23,507 nt of DNA, from positions 1 to 23,507 of the IMG/VR virus record IMGVR_UViG_3300042891_000266. The stretch is one strand, 5' to 3'. Numbering within the stretch: position 1 is the first letter of the stretch; the number at the start of each line of letters is the position of its first letter. The notes beneath the pieces were generated by a model that was given only the letters and a program-made list of their open reading frames with translations, ran no database searches and was not told the DNA's origin. The DNA is from a virus. Of the stretch, positions 6,225 to 13,172 are shown in pieces. The translations under genes were made by a program, and so were the position numbers.

Positions 6225-6352
6225 TGGCCAACCTGCCCCCGGAACTGGCCAACCTTGACTTGCCCGATGACGAGATGGCTGGGCTGCTACTTGCCCATGA
6301 ACTCCTCGTCGTGACTGGGGACGCCGTGTGGGAGGTCACCCCTCGTGGGTGA
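6224..6352 (+). CDS. Small acidic protein, unknown
   Basis: ATG 6224 overlaps the previous TGA by one base (TGATG) and gives 42 residues, strongly acidic with Leu-rich helices (LANLDLPDDEMAGLLLAHEL). There is no known family. The stop-start overlap and the position inside the packed early operon support its being a real gene. Confidence 0.5.
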   Translation: MANLPPELANLDLPDDEMAGLLLAHELLVVTGDAVWEVTPRG

Positions 6353-6446
6353 CTACGGTGACCCAGTCCGCATCGTCACGGTCCCGGCACCCAGTGAGGT
6401 GCCGGGGCCTGTGCCGACGCCCGACAAGATTGAGGTGCCAGTGTGA
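6345..6446 (+). CDS. Small Pro/Val-rich protein, unknown
   Basis: GTG 6345 has GGAGGT at 6331-6336, eight bases upstream, and gives 33 residues rich in Val and Pro (RIVTVPAPSEVPGPVPTPDK). It overlaps the previous gene by eight bases and the next by four (GTGA). Translation is supported by the ribosome-binding site and coupling; function is unknown. Confidence 0.45.
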   Translation: MGDYGDPVRIVTVPAPSEVPGPVPTPDKIEVPV

Positions 6447-6982
6447 CCCGCCCGATGCCGCTGATCGGCTACCGCCTCTGGCTGGCCGACTCCACCGCTC
6501 GGACCCTGTCGAGCCTGACCTTCCAAGACCTGATCTGGGCACCTGGAGCCACCATGGAAGCCTCCAAGCGTCCCTCCGAGCCTGCCATCTACGGAGGCCA
6601 CGGCCTCCACGCCATGACCAACTTCTTCCATGCGGACCCACAGACCGCCCGCTTGGCCGACTCCTACTCCCTCTGGCACACCATCTCAAAACTCAAGGAG
6701 AGGACCCGCGGTGAGACTGGCAAGCACTGGGTGGCCGGAGCCGTGCTGGCGTGGGGTGAAGTAGCCCTCCACGACTGTGGGGTCATCCGAGCCGAGTTCA
6801 TGCGGCCCATAGCCCTCCACTACCAGCCGTCGGTCAGGGACCATCAGGAGCAGCCCCCCTTCCACCTTCACCTGCTGGCAGACAAGTATCACCTGCCCCT
6901 GTTCACGCAGCCAGCCTCCCTGACCGCCTACGCCGCGGAATGGGGCCAGCCCGTGGGCACCGAGATGTTGGGTGCGGCATGA
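6443..6982 (+). CDS. Conserved-looking phage/actinobacterial protein, unknown function
   Basis: GTG 6443 (GAGGTG upstream) gives 179 residues. Striking segments are GGHGLHAMTNFFH (51-63) and WVAGAVLAWGEVALHDCGVIRAEFMRPIAL (split here: WVAGAVLAWGEVALHD then CGVIRAEFMRPIAL, about 96-125), with conserved-looking Trp, His, Gly and Arg. I recall similar Gly-Trp-Gly...Gly-Arg-Ala-Glu patterns in uncharacterised actinobacterial proteins but cannot name a function. It is mixed alpha/beta with no membrane segment. It is coupled to the nuclease gene by an ATGA overlap. Confidence 0.6.
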   Translation: MTRPMPLIGYRLWLADSTARTLSSLTFQDLIWAPGATMEASKRPSEPAIYGGHGLHAMTNFFHADPQTARLADSYSLWHTISKLKERTRGETGKHWVAGAVLAWGEVALHDCGVIRAEFMRPIALHYQPSVRDHQEQPPFHLHLLADKYHLPLFTQPASLTAYAAEWGQPVGTEMLGAA

Positions 6983-7833
6983 AGGTAGTCGAGCAGACAC
7001 TCCCTGAGCGGCACAAGGGGAACGGCCAGCCCAAGATCGACGGCACCTACTTCACCCGCGCCTCCTCTCTGGCCAAGGTGCTGGAGGACCAAGGTGGCCT
7101 CATCAGCTGGAAGGGGAAGATGGCCGCCTACGGCATCGCCCACAACGATGACCTCAGGGCACTGGCCGCCACCACGGACTTGAAGGACTACCGCTGGCGA
7201 GACATCGTCGAGCGGGCCTGCGAAGCCGCTGGAGCCTCCAGCGGGGCTGACATCGGCACCTCCATCCACACCGCCACCGAGGAGTGGGACCTCCGTGGTG
7301 AGGTGGCCGTCCAGCAGATGCCAGACGAGATCGTGGCCGACGCTAGGGCCTACCGAGACCTCATGGACGCCTACGGCTTCAAGCCACTGGCCGGAGAAGT
7401 CTTCGTGGCGAACAGGACTCTGAGGACCGCCGGATCCTTCGACCGTCTGGTGATGAGCCCCGAGGGCACCACCCACATCTTGGACATCAAGACCGTCGGC
7501 TCAGACAAGGACGCGGAGAAGGCAGCCAAGTGGTCGGGGGTGGCATGGGCCATCCAGACCGCCGTCTACGCCAACGCCAAGCCCTACGACGCCGACCGGG
7601 GCTACCTGGAGTGGGCCGATCTTGACCTTCCAGAGCCAGCCTCCGAGGGTCAGGCCGCCTACATCGTCGTGATCCCACGAGGCAGCGGCACGGCCGCACT
7701 CGTGGACATCGACCTCACCGAGGGCATGGAACTAGCCCAGCTGGCCGCTCAAGTACGGGACGCCCGACGGTCCAAGCCCGCAGCACCTCGACTTCCACAA
7801 GAACAACTCACGACCAAGGAGGACAAGAAGTGA
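6979..7833 (+). CDS. RecB/Cas4-like PD-(D/E)XK exonuclease
   Basis: ATG 6979 overlaps the previous stop and gives 284 residues. Motifs of the RecB-type nuclease family appear in order: GTSIHTATEEW (93-103, the motif-I His97), GEVFV (139-143), GSFDRLV (152-158, Asp155), HILDIKT (166-172, Asp169 and Lys171) and the QTAVY box (193-197). Family members process DNA ends; in phages they usually pair with a recombinase or SSB. An SSB-like gene lies just upstream, but no RecT/Erf/Sak-type annealing protein is recognisable beside it. The C-terminus is a Lys-rich tail. Confidence 0.8.
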   Translation: MKVVEQTLPERHKGNGQPKIDGTYFTRASSLAKVLEDQGGLISWKGKMAAYGIAHNDDLRALAATTDLKDYRWRDIVERACEAAGASSGADIGTSIHTATEEWDLRGEVAVQQMPDEIVADARAYRDLMDAYGFKPLAGEVFVANRTLRTAGSFDRLVMSPEGTTHILDIKTVGSDKDAEKAAKWSGVAWAIQTAVYANAKPYDADRGYLEWADLDLPEPASEGQAAYIVVIPRGSGTAALVDIDLTEGMELAQLAAQVRDARRSKPAAPRLPQEQLTTKEDKK

Positions 7834-8288
7834 CCACCCCCATGTATCCAGCAGACCTGTCCGAACTCAAGGACGAAGCCCCCTATGTGAACTGCCGGGA
7901 GTTTGCAGCGTGGCTTGAGGACCGCTTCACCCTAGAGGGCATCTTTGAGCGGATGTGCTCATCAGGCAGCACCGACCGCTGGACCCGCCGCTACTACCAC
8001 TGGAAGAAGGAGTCCCTGACCAACCGAGTCCAGGTGGGCAAGGTTGACGAGTTCTTGATGGACGTGTTCGGCATTGAGGTCATGATCAACGACCTGCCCG
8101 ACTGGCTGTTCGCCTACGACACCCGCGCCTACGGAAACTCCCCGGCCACCAAGGAGATGAGGGAGGCCGCACTGGCCCGCATCGCAGCCGGAGAGACGGC
8201 ATCGCAGGTGGCCGAGGACATCGGCCGATCTGTGAGCACCGTGGCCAAGTGGGCTACCAAGGCCCGCAGGCAAGCCGCAGCGGCATGA
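7830..8288 (+). CDS. Protein with C-terminal helix-turn-helix, unknown function
   Basis: GTG 7830 overlaps the previous TGA (GTGA), with AAGGAGG upstream. The 152 residues have an N-terminal Trp/Tyr/Arg-rich helical region (RWTRRYYHWKKE, about 50-61) and a C-terminal helix-turn-helix, AGETASQVAEDIGRSVSTVA (about 122-141), followed by a basic tail. This suggests a DNA-binding early regulator or replication accessory protein. I cannot name the family. Confidence 0.6.
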   Translation: MTTPMYPADLSELKDEAPYVNCREFAAWLEDRFTLEGIFERMCSSGSTDRWTRRYYHWKKESLTNRVQVGKVDEFLMDVFGIEVMINDLPDWLFAYDTRAYGNSPATKEMREAALARIAAGETASQVAEDIGRSVSTVAKWATKARRQAAAA

Positions 8289-8605
8289 GTTGGCCGAACT
8301 GGACAATCCTGCCCACCGAGGAGGGCTACGGACTCTCATGGAAGGTGTGGACCGAGGCTGGCTCAGAGAGTGGCTGGACGGCCACCAAGGAGCGGGCCAT
8401 GAGTGAGGTGGACGAAGCCTGCCGGAGGCTCCACGTGGCCGAGCCGCCCGATCAGCCGCTCTACTGGAACACCGACAAGTTGAAGGCAGCCGTCGAGGCC
8501 ATGAAGGACGCCCAGTGCGTCCCCGAGTCTCACGAGACCGACCAACTCCTGACCCGTGCCATCCATCTGGTCGAGGACGTCATCAGGGAGGAGCCCCTTG
8601 GCTGA
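8285..8605 (+). CDS. Unknown early protein
   Basis: ATG 8285 (ATGA overlap with the previous gene) gives 106 residues. The N-half has three Trp residues and a likely beta hairpin (YGLSWKVWTEAGSESGWTA); the C-half is helical and acidic. No motif is recognised. It overlaps the TTG start of the next gene by eight bases. Confidence 0.55.
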   Translation: MSWPNWTILPTEEGYGLSWKVWTEAGSESGWTATKERAMSEVDEACRRLHVAEPPDQPLYWNTDKLKAAVEAMKDAQCVPESHETDQLLTRAIHLVEDVIREEPLG

Positions 8606-8993
8606 GATAAGGCTAGACACCCCCCATGGCTGCCGGGACGAGTTGGAACGGTGCTCCAACGGCATCGCCACCCTCATCCCCGACCTGACCACCGCCATCG
8701 AGACCTTGGCACGTGTCGAGGTGGAACTGGAACTGGCAGAGGCCCTAGCCACCGTCGAGGTGGCCCAGAACTACCCCAAGATCACCGCCACCGAGATGAA
8801 GGCACGGGTAGTCAGGAAACTGGCAGCGGACGACGGTCGAGGCACCCTAAGGGGCCAGAAGACCGTCTTGTCGTCCACCGTGACTGCCCTGACCGCCCGC
8901 ATGAGGGCCCTGGAGAAGCGGATGTCGGCCGCCCAGTCGGCCTTGAATGACCACCAAGCGGAGGCCCGGTCGGCCGGACTGGTGGGACGGTGA
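8598..8993 (+). CDS. Helical coiled-coil protein with TTG start, unknown
   Basis: GGGAGGAG at 8586-8593 points to TTG 8598 as the start, giving 131 residues; the frame upstream is open but unsupported. Almost the whole chain is predicted helical with heptad-like Leu/Ala spacing (LTTAIETLARVEVELELAEA; later TALTARMRALEKRMSAAQSA), separated by a basic patch (MKARVVRKLAADDGRG). A long coiled coil next to DNA-processing genes suggests a DNA-end or recombination accessory role, but no family is recognised. Confidence 0.55.
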   Translation: MAEIRLDTPHGCRDELERCSNGIATLIPDLTTAIETLARVEVELELAEALATVEVAQNYPKITATEMKARVVRKLAADDGRGTLRGQKTVLSSTVTALTARMRALEKRMSAAQSALNDHQAEARSAGLVGR

Positions 8994-9880
8994 ATGTCGG
9001 CTCACTATTCACAGGGGTCGGAGGCTTCGACCTCGGCCTTGAACGAGCAGGCCACAACATCGTCTTCCAGTGCGAGTCCGACGCCTACCGACGCCGAGTC
9101 CTTAGACGCCATTGGCCAGACGTCACTATCTACGAAGACGTCCGAGGAGAGATCACGGGAGACATTGACCTCCTCTGTGGAGGCTTCCCCTGCCAAGACC
9201 TCTCAGTCGCAGGCAAACGGGCAGGGCTTGCAGGAGATCGGAGCGGCTTGTTCTTCGACGCAGCCCGACACGCTGACAATCTTCTCGGAGATGGAGGGTG
9301 GCTCCTCATTGAGAATGTCCCCGGCCTTCTGTCGAGTAATGAGGGACGGGACATGGGAGTGGTCATCGGGACGCTGGCCGACCTCGGCTTCACTGATCTC
9401 TCCTACAGAACTCTGGACAGCAGATACTTCGGAGTGCCCCAGCGGAGGAGGCGTGTCTTCATCCTTGCCAGACGTGCTACAGGCAGACGTGCCCTCCAGG
9501 TTCTACTTGAGCCCGAAGGCAGCGGCCGGGATAATCCGACGGGCAGAAAAGCGGGGGAAGGCTCTACCAGACCATCTCAACGAGGCCCTGCGGACCCTCG
9601 CAGAGGGGACATCTCATACGCCGTCACCTCGAAGTGGGTCAAAGGCAACGGAGGGCCCTCAGGAGATGAGTGTCAGAACCTTGTCGCAGGTGAGGCGGCT
9701 AACCCCGACGGAGTGCGAGCGGCTTCAAGGCTTCCCGGACGGGTGGACGACGCTCCCGTGACCTCCCCTGTCGATCTCAAGCCTGACGGCCGACGCTACG
9801 CCGCCATGGGAGACGCCGTGACCGTGAATGTCGCCCAGTGGATTGGACAACGCCTAAACGAGCACGGAGGTGACGGATGA
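8990..9880 (+). CDS. C5-cytosine DNA methyltransferase (Dcm-like), motif IX out of frame
   Basis: GTG 8990 gives 296 residues with class C5 methyltransferase motifs I (SLFTGVGGFDLG, 5-16), IV (GGFPCQDLS, 64-72, catalytic Cys68), VI (ENVPG, 108-112), VIII (QRRRRVFIL, 151-159) and X (MGDAVTVNVAQWIG, 273-286). The enzyme transfers a methyl from S-adenosylmethionine to cytosine, probably for protection from host restriction. The expected motif IX (RRLTPxECxRLQGFPD) is absent from this frame; it is encoded in the +1 frame of the same DNA (9690-9746). Either two compensating indels, frameshifting or genuine dual coding explains this. Motif X has Asp in place of the usual Asn (GDAV for GNAV). Activity is therefore uncertain. 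Confidence 0.8.
   Translation: MNVGSLFTGVGGFDLGLERAGHNIVFQCESDAYRRRVLRRHWPDVTIYEDVRGEITGDIDLLCGGFPCQDLSVAGKRAGLAGDRSGLFFDAARHADNLLGDGGWLLIENVPGLLSSNEGRDMGVVIGTLADLGFTDLSYRTLDSRYFGVPQRRRRVFILARRATGRRALQVLLEPEGSGRDNPTGRKAGEGSTRPSQRGPADPRRGDISYAVTSKWVKGNGGPSGDECQNLVAGEAANPDGVRAASRLPGRVDDAPVTSPVDLKPDGRRYAAMGDAVTVNVAQWIGQRLNEHGGDG
8994..9761 (+). CDS. Overlapping +1-frame protein within the methyltransferase gene
   Basis: ATG 8994 lies four bases after the methyltransferase GTG, with GGTGGGA (8981-8987) at better spacing to this ATG. It opens a 255-residue frame with no stop. The first 105 residues are Ser/Thr-rich and low-complexity. Residues 138-200 contain PTELWTADTSECPS, SSLPDVLQADVPSRFYLSP and GIIRRAEKRGKALP, which I recall as a recurrent protein family in phages and bacteria. 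Residues 233-251 hold methyltransferase motif IX (VRRLTPTECERLQGFPDG), then the frame stops. It may be a separate protein, a C5-methyltransferase target-recognition part, or a shadow frame that kept homology. Confidence 0.45.
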   Translation: MSAHYSQGSEASTSALNEQATTSSSSASPTPTDAESLDAIGQTSLSTKTSEERSRETLTSSVEASPAKTSQSQANGQGLQEIGAACSSTQPDTLTIFSEMEGGSSLRMSPAFCRVMRDGTWEWSSGRWPTSASLISPTELWTADTSECPSGGGVSSSLPDVLQADVPSRFYLSPKAAAGIIRRAEKRGKALPDHLNEALRTLAEGTSHTPSPRSGSKATEGPQEMSVRTLSQVRRLTPTECERLQGFPDGWTTLP

Positions 9881-10623
9881 GCCGCTGGTATGCCATGAGC
9901 ACCCACTTCTTGACCGATGAGAAGGTCGAGGGCCTAGGTGAGGAGCACGGCCCAGCCGGACCTCTGGTGATGGTGGCCCTGCTTTGCCGAGCCAAGACTC
10001 AAGCCCAAGGTGGCAAGGTGGACGGCACCTACCGTGACTTGGCCCACCTGTCCTTCTCTGATCGGGACGAGATCAAGGACATCCTCACCACGGCCCTCAA
10101 GGTGGGGATGGTCGAGGGAGAACTCAACGGCACGGGCTACCGCTTGTCCTTCCCCAAGTGGGAGAAGTGGCAGGCCGCCTTCCGCAAAGCCCAGTCTAGG
10201 AGCCGAAAAAAGGCCGACGAGTCACGGGGTGTCACGGACGGTCACGAGTCGTCACGGAAAGTCACTAACAAGACAGAACAGAACAAGACAGAACAGACCC
10301 CCAAGCGGCTGACCATTGAGAAGGTCTACCACGAGTGGGTCAGGGCCACGGGCAAGACGGGCACCATTCTCACTCAGGAGCGGAAGCGGAAGATCGTCAA
10401 GGCCCTCCAGGACTACCCGCTAGAGGACGTGGTAGACGCCGTCAGGGGCATCGCAGAGAGTCCGTGGCACAACGGTGAGAACCCCGAGAAGCGGAAGTGG
10501 CTGGACCTCACCCTAGCCCTCAGGGACGGAGCCCACATTGAACGCTTCCGTGACGAGCACCGTGGGGCGAACAAGGTCAAGGCCCCGTCCTCCCTCGACT
10601 ACGACCCGTTGATCGACGGATGA
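9877..10623 (+). CDS. Replication initiator / replisome organiser (DnaD- or lambda O-like)
   Basis: ATG 9877 (ATGA overlap) gives 248 residues. The N-terminus (about 1-105) resembles the winged-helix domain of phage replisome organisers (WYAMSTHFLTDEKV, LVMVALLCRAK, DLAHLSF). A hydrophilic linker (about 106-142) separates it from a C-terminal DnaD-type domain with ERKRKIVKALQDYPLEDVVD, then SPWHNGENPEKRKWLDL and ALRDGAHIERF (about 168-224), the pattern of phage helicase-loading domains. The linker is encoded by the iteron and A-rich repeats at 10221-10296, so the gene carries its own candidate origin. It is followed directly by the helicase gene, its expected partner. Confidence 0.8.
   Translation: MSRWYAMSTHFLTDEKVEGLGEEHGPAGPLVMVALLCRAKTQAQGGKVDGTYRDLAHLSFSDRDEIKDILTTALKVGMVEGELNGTGYRLSFPKWEKWQAAFRKAQSRSRKKADESRGVTDGHESSRKVTNKTEQNKTEQTPKRLTIEKVYHEWVRATGKTGTILTQERKRKIVKALQDYPLEDVVDAVRGIAESPWHNGENPEKRKWLDLTLALRDGAHIERFRDEHRGANKVKAPSSLDYDPLIDG
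10221..10300 (+). repeat. Iterons plus A-rich repeats: candidate phage replication origin
   Basis: Five GTCAC-headed units lie at exact 10-base spacing (starts 10221, 10231, 10241, 10251, 10261): GTCACGGGGT, GTCACGGACG, GTCACGAGTC, GTCACGGAAA and GTCACTAACA. They run into two perfect tandem copies of the 15-mer AACAAGACAGAACAG (10267-10281 and 10282-10296), an A-rich stretch unlike the GC-rich surroundings. An A6 tract lies at 10206-10211. Iterons followed by an A-rich segment inside the initiator's linker region is the layout of lambda ori in gene O. Confidence 0.7.
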
Positions 10624-11594
10624 ACGGCCTCGGAGAGATATGGCAGGAGCGTCGTCGAGCCATCCTGCTGGCCTCGGACGCCATCGTCAGCCGGGACAAC
10701 AAGGCATGGTCAGAGGTGGACGACCTCCTGTTCTCGGTGCGGTCCGCTCGACCAGCGGAGTCCGAGACCTTCAAGAAGGAGGAGGCCCCCAAACACCTCA
10801 AGGCCCTCCTCGACGACCCGGCAGTGGACACTTTCCCGCTCCCCTTCGCCCGCTTGAACAAGTGTCTGCTAGGTGGACTCCGCCGGGGCCAGACCTTCGT
10901 GCTGGCCGCCGACCCAGCCATCGGCAAGTCGGTCTTGGCCGATCAGTGGGCCGAGCACATGGCCCTCAACGGAGCCGACGTGCTGCTGATGATGAACGAG
11001 ATGCAGCCAGTGGACCGGGCCGCCAGGTGGGTCCAGAGACGCACGGGCATCCACGAGGAGAAGGTTCTGTCCAAGGACCTGACCGAGGATGAGCGGGCCA
11101 CCATCCTCAAGGAGGCCGAGACGTTCCCCTTCGACATGGTGAACATCGCCGGAGAGTCCTTCCGTGACGTAGCCGACCGCCTCCGCCAGACCAAGCCCGA
11201 CGTGGCCGTCGTGGACCTTCTGAGCCGCTTCGACTACCAAGACGAGCGGAGCCTCAGGTTGGGCATGGCCATGCTGACCAACGCAGCCCACCAGTCCAAG
11301 TGTGGCCTCGTGGTACTTCATCACCTCAATCAGAGACGCCAACGGGAAGACGGAAGCCGCCCGTCACCGACCCTCCAGGATCTTCGTGACTCGGGCTCGG
11401 TTGGTGGCTTCGCAGACATCGTCGGCTTCTTGAGCCGTGACTCCAACCCGGACGACCCAGTTCAACTCATGGCCACTGGCAAGTTGAGGCTGGCCAAGGT
11501 CAGGGCAGGTCGAGTCGGTGGGATCCGGGTCAGGTTGAACTCGACCAACATCCGCTTCGACGAGGTAGCCGACGGAGAGGCACTGGGTGTCTGA
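10620..11594 (+). CDS. DnaB-like replicative helicase (RecA-fold ATPase)
   Basis: ATG 10620 overlaps the initiator stop (ATGA) and gives 324 residues. The DnaB/RecA-type core shows Walker A ADPAIGKS (97-104), the catalytic Glu in NEMQ (126-129), Walker B VAVVD (195-199), the sensor strand LVVLHHLNQ (230-238), TLQDLRDSGSVGGFADIVGF (251-270) and a closing GGIRVRLN that could carry the arginine finger. It is shorter than bacterial DnaB (about 450-470) and lacks the full N-terminal collar domain, as in many phage homologues. It would unwind the fork after loading by the product of 9877-10623. The stop overlaps a small downstream frame. Confidence 0.85.
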   Translation: MNGLGEIWQERRRAILLASDAIVSRDNKAWSEVDDLLFSVRSARPAESETFKKEEAPKHLKALLDDPAVDTFPLPFARLNKCLLGGLRRGQTFVLAADPAIGKSVLADQWAEHMALNGADVLLMMNEMQPVDRAARWVQRRTGIHEEKVLSKDLTEDERATILKEAETFPFDMVNIAGESFRDVADRLRQTKPDVAVVDLLSRFDYQDERSLRLGMAMLTNAAHQSKCGLVVLHHLNQRRQREDGSRPSPTLQDLRDSGSVGGFADIVGFLSRDSNPDDPVQLMATGKLRLAKVRAGRVGGIRVRLNSTNIRFDEVADGEALGV

Positions 11595-11748
11595 CCGAGT
11601 CACAGAAGGGGCCGCAGCGGCCCTACAAGCCATCCTCGCCGCCAAGCACCCGCAGGCTGACATCCAAGTCGTCCCAGTGGACGGGTCTGACCATGAAGGT
11701 GACGTAGCCCTGCCCGATCTCGGGGACCTCAAGCCCGTCAAGGTGTGA
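11587..11748 (+). CDS. Small frame antisense to the integrase 3' end, possible gene
   Basis: GTG 11587 has GGAGAGG at 11573-11579 and overlaps the helicase stop by eight bases, matching the coupling pattern of the operon. It encodes 53 residues (starting VSDRVTEGAAAALQAILAAK, then an Asp-rich end). However, 126 bases lie opposite the C-terminal codons of the serine integrase, so one of the two strands may only be a shadow here. The integrase is the firmer call. Confidence 0.35.
   Translation: MSDRVTEGAAAALQAILAAKHPQADIQVVPVDGSDHEGDVALPDLGDLKPVKV
11608..11624. terminator. Weak hairpin between convergent helicase and integrase genes
   Basis: GGGCC (11609-11613) pairs with GGCCC (11619-11623), extendable by a G-C pair around a CAG loop. 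It sits just after the helicase stop and at the integrase stop. There is no T-run on either side, so intrinsic termination would be inefficient. Confidence 0.3.
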
Positions 11749-13119
11749 CAACTTCATCCGGCTGGTCAGTGGCTCGGTCCCCTTCTTGACCCAGACCACG
11801 TCAATCGCCCCACGGATGACCGCCTGCTTCTCCTCGACCGTCAGGGTGGGCCAGACGCCGCGGATGTCGTGGGCCACCTCCGGCTTGTCGGCTGCCCTGA
11901 TCGACGCCAACTCACGACGAGCGGCTTCAACGGCCTCCACCCGCTTCTTCAACCCTTCGGCCACATATTCGGCCCCCACGTCTGCCAAGTCCACCGCTCG
12001 CTGGAACTCCTGCAACTCGACCTCGGCCCGGTCGGCAGCATCGGTGGCCCGCCTCAGTGAGTCAGTGCCCTCCCGAGCCTCAATCCGCAGCCGCTTCCCG
12101 AGATGGACCAGCACCGCCCGCTCCACGATCTCATCAGCGTCTTGGACCTTGGCCCACGCAGGGGCCTCACAGGTCCCGGCCACCCCGTGGTCCCGCTTGC
12201 ATCGGTAGTAGCCGTTGGACCTGCTCATCCCACGCCGACACCCAGTGCACCGCATCAGGGCACTCCCAAGCAGGGCTGGCTCACCTCTCAATCGTCGAGT
12301 CTTGACCCACTGGGCAGCCCTCCACTCGTCCTCAGTCACCAGTGGCTCGTGGGCCTCCAGGTTGGGTGGGAAGCCTTGCACGTGTATCTCCCCTCGGTAG
12401 ACCCGGTTGGACAGGAGACTGGTGCAAGCAGACGTTCCCCGGCCAAGGTGCCGTGAGATGTCGGACATGCCCACCCCCTTGGCCTTCATCTGGAACGCCT
12501 CCCTGACTAGGGTGGCCTCTGGCTCCTTGGGGTGCAGTTTGCCGTCCCCTCCGTCCTTGGCCCGCTGGCACTGGTAGCCCAGCGGCACCTTCGGGGCTCC
12601 CCAGATGCCACGCTCCACGGCCTGCTTCTTGGCCTGCACGAAGCCGTTGGCCATCCGTTCCCGCATCATGGCTGCCACTGACAAGAACATGTTGCGAGCC
12701 ATGCGGCCCTCAGGGGTGCCCACGTCAAAGGCTTCGGCCACGGCTATCACTCGACCTCCCGCCGACTCGACCCGCTCTATTACCGCCAAGGCGTCGGTGA
12801 TGTGGAGCCGTGACAGACGGTCCAGCTGGGCCACCATCACTCCGGCGTACTGGCCAGACTCCACCCCGGCCAGCACCTTGTCCAAGATCGGCCGGGACTT
12901 CTTGGCCCCTGAGACATCCAACTCCGGCTCCAGAATCTCCACCTGGAGGCCGTGTTGGGCAGCGTAGGCCCGCATCCTGTCGGCCTGCTGCTCAGGTGAG
13001 ATCAGGGTCTCCTGACGGTCTCCCACTCGTGAGACCCGTGAATAGCCTGCAAAGGTGCCCTTTACGTCCGCAATACCTGACACCGTAACACCATGCAGAT
13101 GGAGCCGAGAGGTGCCCAT
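11623..13119 (-). CDS. int: Large serine integrase
   Basis: This leftward 498-residue protein has the serine-recombinase catalytic domain at the N-terminus: AGYSRVS (24-30) with nucleophile Ser30, AQLDRLSR (97-104) with the catalytic arginines, and EGRMARNMFLSVAAMMRER (about 137-155), the start of the long helix. It is followed by the recombinase domain, a zinc ribbon (CTGC then YYRC..HGVAGTC, around 291-317), and a coiled-coil segment (about 345-400), the domain set of phiC31/Bxb1-type integrases. It performs site-specific attP x attB recombination. ATG 13119 is preceded by AAAGGGG; internal GTG starts before AGYSRVS are possible. It is inverted relative to the replication genes around it. 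Confidence 0.93.
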   Translation of the reverse strand: MGTSRLHLHGVTVSGIADVKGTFAGYSRVSRVGDRQETLISPEQQADRMRAYAAQHGLQVEILEPELDVSGAKKSRPILDKVLAGVESGQYAGVMVAQLDRLSRLHITDALAVIERVESAGGRVIAVAEAFDVGTPEGRMARNMFLSVAAMMRERMANGFVQAKKQAVERGIWGAPKVPLGYQCQRAKDGGDGKLHPKEPEATLVREAFQMKAKGVGMSDISRHLGRGTSACTSLLSNRVYRGEIHVQGFPPNLEAHEPLVTEDEWRAAQWVKTRRLRGEPALLGSALMRCTGCRRGMSRSNGYYRCKRDHGVAGTCEAPAWAKVQDADEIVERAVLVHLGKRLRIEAREGTDSLRRATDAADRAEVELQEFQRAVDLADVGAEYVAEGLKKRVEAVEAARRELASIRAADKPEVAHDIRGVWPTLTVEEKQAVIRGAIDVVWVKKGTEPLTSRMKLSHLDGLEVPEIGQGYVTFMVRPVHWDDLDVSLRVLGGEDGL

Positions 13120-13123
13120 GTCC

Positions 13124-13157
13124 CCTTTGCCGTTAGCAGGTGTGGAGCAGGCAAAGG
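13124..13157. other. Inverted repeat in integrase-primase gap, candidate attP or control site
   Basis: CCTTTGCC (13124-13131) and GGCAAAGG (13150-13157) form a perfect 8-base inverted repeat with an 18-base centre, in the 53-base gap between the divergent integrase and primase genes. Phage attP for serine integrases is usually beside int and has inverted arms around a central dinucleotide, so this is a candidate. A related GCAAAGGTG occurs at 13049-13057 inside the int start. The repeat could instead regulate int. Confidence 0.35.
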
Positions 13158-13172
13158 TGAGGACGGTCTCCC

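Noticed and set aside
6928-7476. Leftward 182-codon frame over the RecB-like nuclease
   Set aside because: It is antisense to a nuclease gene with clear catalytic motifs; it is Gly/Val-rich with no motif of its own.
10221-10296. CRISPR array
   Set aside because: Units are only 10 and 15 bases with no unique spacers, and they lie inside a coding region; iterons explain them better.
11786-12456. Rightward frames within the integrase
   Set aside because: They are antisense to the recombinase and coiled-coil codons, with Ser/Arg/Pro-rich composition and no start signals.
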